This document shows positions 62,677 through 64,000 of a DNA stretch of 64,000 nucleotides, one piece after another; within the stretch, counting starts at the first letter, position 1, and each line of letters starts with the position of its first letter. The notes below the pieces were generated by a model. The model did not search any database and was not told where the DNA came from. It was given only the letters and a program-made list of their open reading frames with translations. The translations under genes were made by a program, and so were the position numbers. This stretch comes from Hippophae tibetana (Eukaryota > Streptophyta > Magnoliopsida > Rosales > Elaeagnaceae). The stretch is from positions 50,392,843 to 50,456,842 of the forward strand of contig CM072810.1 of the NCBI GenBank assembly GCA_037013495.1, in the 5' to 3' direction.

Positions 62677-64000
62677 GTTAACTTTTGACTCGGGTATTGA
62701 AACGACTATATTATTATATGAAATCGAAGCTCTTAGCGATTCACACAATGTGAGATGGCCTCAAATTTGGAATATCATTTTTGTACCTAAATTTCACCAT
62801 TTACATCACTTATTGAGGGTTTTTAGTTTTTTCCCAACCATTTGCGTTGTACTTACTTTCGATTTTATTCCAAAGATCCGTAAAGGAGATATTGGTGCAC
62901 AAACAAAGGGTTCTTTAATTATTTGTTCAATACATATATATTCTTCCAAAAAAAATGAGTAAAGAAAAAGGAAAAGGCCACTGTTCCCATTTAAAAAAGG
63001 AACAAAACATTTGATAAATCGGAGTTCCAACTTTAAACGACGATAAAGTTTTACATGCATATCAAGAAAACTATTATAATATATCAAATTGAATATCGTA
63101 CCGATTCAAACCATCTGATTTGGCCCAATAGAGGAACAACATATTTGTACGCAAATTCCATCGTTTACATCATTTACCGAGGGTTTTAAGTGTTTGTCTC
63201 ACCATTTCCGTTGTACTTACTTTCTATTTTATTGAAAAGAGCCGTAAAGGAGATATTTCTCCAAACAAATTGTACTTTATTTATGTGTTAAACCAATATA
63301 TATTCTTCTAAAAAAATATGAGAAAAGTGAAAGGAAAAGGCTATTGTTCCCATTTTAAAAAGGAACAAAACATTTGATAAATCGGAGTTCCAACATTAAA
63401 GGAAGATAAATTTTTACTCCGTTATCGAAACAACAATTATAATATATCAAAATGAAGCCCGTACCGATTCAAACAATCTGATTTTGCCCCAAAGAGGAAC
63501 CACATTTTTGTACGCAAATTCCATCGTTTACATCATTTACCGAGGGTTTTAAGTGTTTGTCTAACAATTTATGTTGTACTTACTTTCTATTTTATTCAAA
63601 AGTGCCGTAATGAAGATTTTGGTGCAAACAAAGGGGTCTTTATTTATGAGTTCAATGAATATCTATGCTTCCAAATAACAAATAAGGTAAGAGAAAAAGA
63701 AAGGAGGTACTGTTCACATTTTAAAAAAGAATAAAACATTTGATAAATCGCAATTTCAACTTTAAAAGATGATAACTTTTGACTCGGGTATTGAAACGAC
63801 TATATTATTATATGAAATCGAAGCTCTTAGTGATTCACACAATATGAGATGGCCTCAAATTTGGAATATCATTTTTGTACCTAAATTTCACCATTTACAT
63901 CATTTATTGAGGGTTTTTAGTTTTTTCCCACCATTTCCGTTATACTTACTTTCGATTTTATTCAAAAGATCCGTAAAGGAGATATTGGTGCAAACAAAGG
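62677..64000 (+). repeat. Copy of the 53.9-55.3 kb segment, cut by the window end
   Basis: A B C A monomers matching 56125 onward at 6552 bp and 53938 onward at 8739 bp. All the private markers are shared: GATGTTAAC, TTATTCCAAAG, TATCAAGAAAACT, AGGAAGATAAAT and CCGTAATGAAG near 63607. One private change is AAAGGGGTCTTT near 63630. The 6552-bp spacing equals the HOR-gamma unit length, so a longer-range HOR register may resume here. Confidence 0.87.

Larger units (their letters stand above)
1..64000 (+). repeat. Tandem satellite array, ~364-bp monomers in A-B-C trimers
   Basis: The full window is head-to-tail monomers of about 364 bp with no unique sequence between them. Landmark words such as CATTTGATAAATCG, CGTTGTACTTACTTT and CGTAAAGGAGA return once per monomer from end to end, always on the same strand. 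Three monomer types alternate A-B-C to give a 1092-bp trimer, itself arranged in larger repeats of 3307, 5819 and 6552 bp. Long homogeneous arrays of this kind are known from centromeric, pericentromeric and subtelomeric heterochromatin of plants and animals; the chromosomal location here is inference. I do not recognise the family. No telomere repeat, transposon end, tRNA, rRNA or plausible protein gene was seen. Confidence 0.97.

Noticed and set aside
1..64000. CRISPR array or bacterial/phage tandem repeat
   Set aside because: There are no short repeats separated by unique spacers; the unit is 364 bp, contiguous and organised in HORs, and there are no cas-like or other genes.

Overview
The whole 64 kb window is a single satellite-DNA array. 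I find no gene, RNA gene, transposon or unique spacer. The sequence is AT-rich and every base can be placed in a tandem monomer of about 364 bp, always in the same orientation. This is typical of eukaryotic constitutive heterochromatin (centromeric, pericentromeric or subtelomeric) assembled from long reads. I do not recognise the satellite family and cannot name the organism. A plant or animal with a roughly 364-bp satellite would fit, and nothing in the window looks bacterial.

The basic unit is a trimer of three related monomer types, A (363 bp), B (363 bp) and C (366 bp), giving 1092 bp in the order A-B-C. I set monomer starts at the shared GATAA word: A begins GATAACTTTTGAC, B begins GATAAAGTTTTACATGC, C begins GATAAATTTTTACTC. 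The types share blocks around CGTTGTACTTACTTT and CGTAAAGGAGA and differ in diagnostic words.

Three successive higher-order repeat (HOR) regimes are built from this trimer. HOR-alpha (1 to about 12.8 kb) has a 9-monomer unit of 3307 bp, with one near-identical full repeat and later copies shortened to 6 monomers. A stretch of diverged trimers follows (12.8-16.8 kb). HOR-beta (16.8-31.0 kb) has a 16-monomer unit of 5819 bp that contains recombinant C/A monomers, plus a partial third copy joined through a C/B hybrid. After a short transition with a B/A hybrid (31.0-32.1 kb), HOR-gamma (32.1-47.0 kb) has an 18-monomer unit of 6552 bp, exactly six trimers. From 47 to 64 kb the array is a mosaic of shifted HOR-gamma segments and recent local duplications of one trimer (1093 bp) or two trimers (2184-2187 bp).

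Open reading frames of 60-115 codons occur in most monomers because the monomer is stop-poor in some frames. They are not genes: single-base indels between monomer variants switch the frame freely, and stops come and go. The biology visible here is array evolution: unequal exchange in whole-monomer steps, hybrid monomers at crossover points, local amplification, and type-specific dyad-symmetric motifs. All identity statements are from reading by eye, not from computed alignments.
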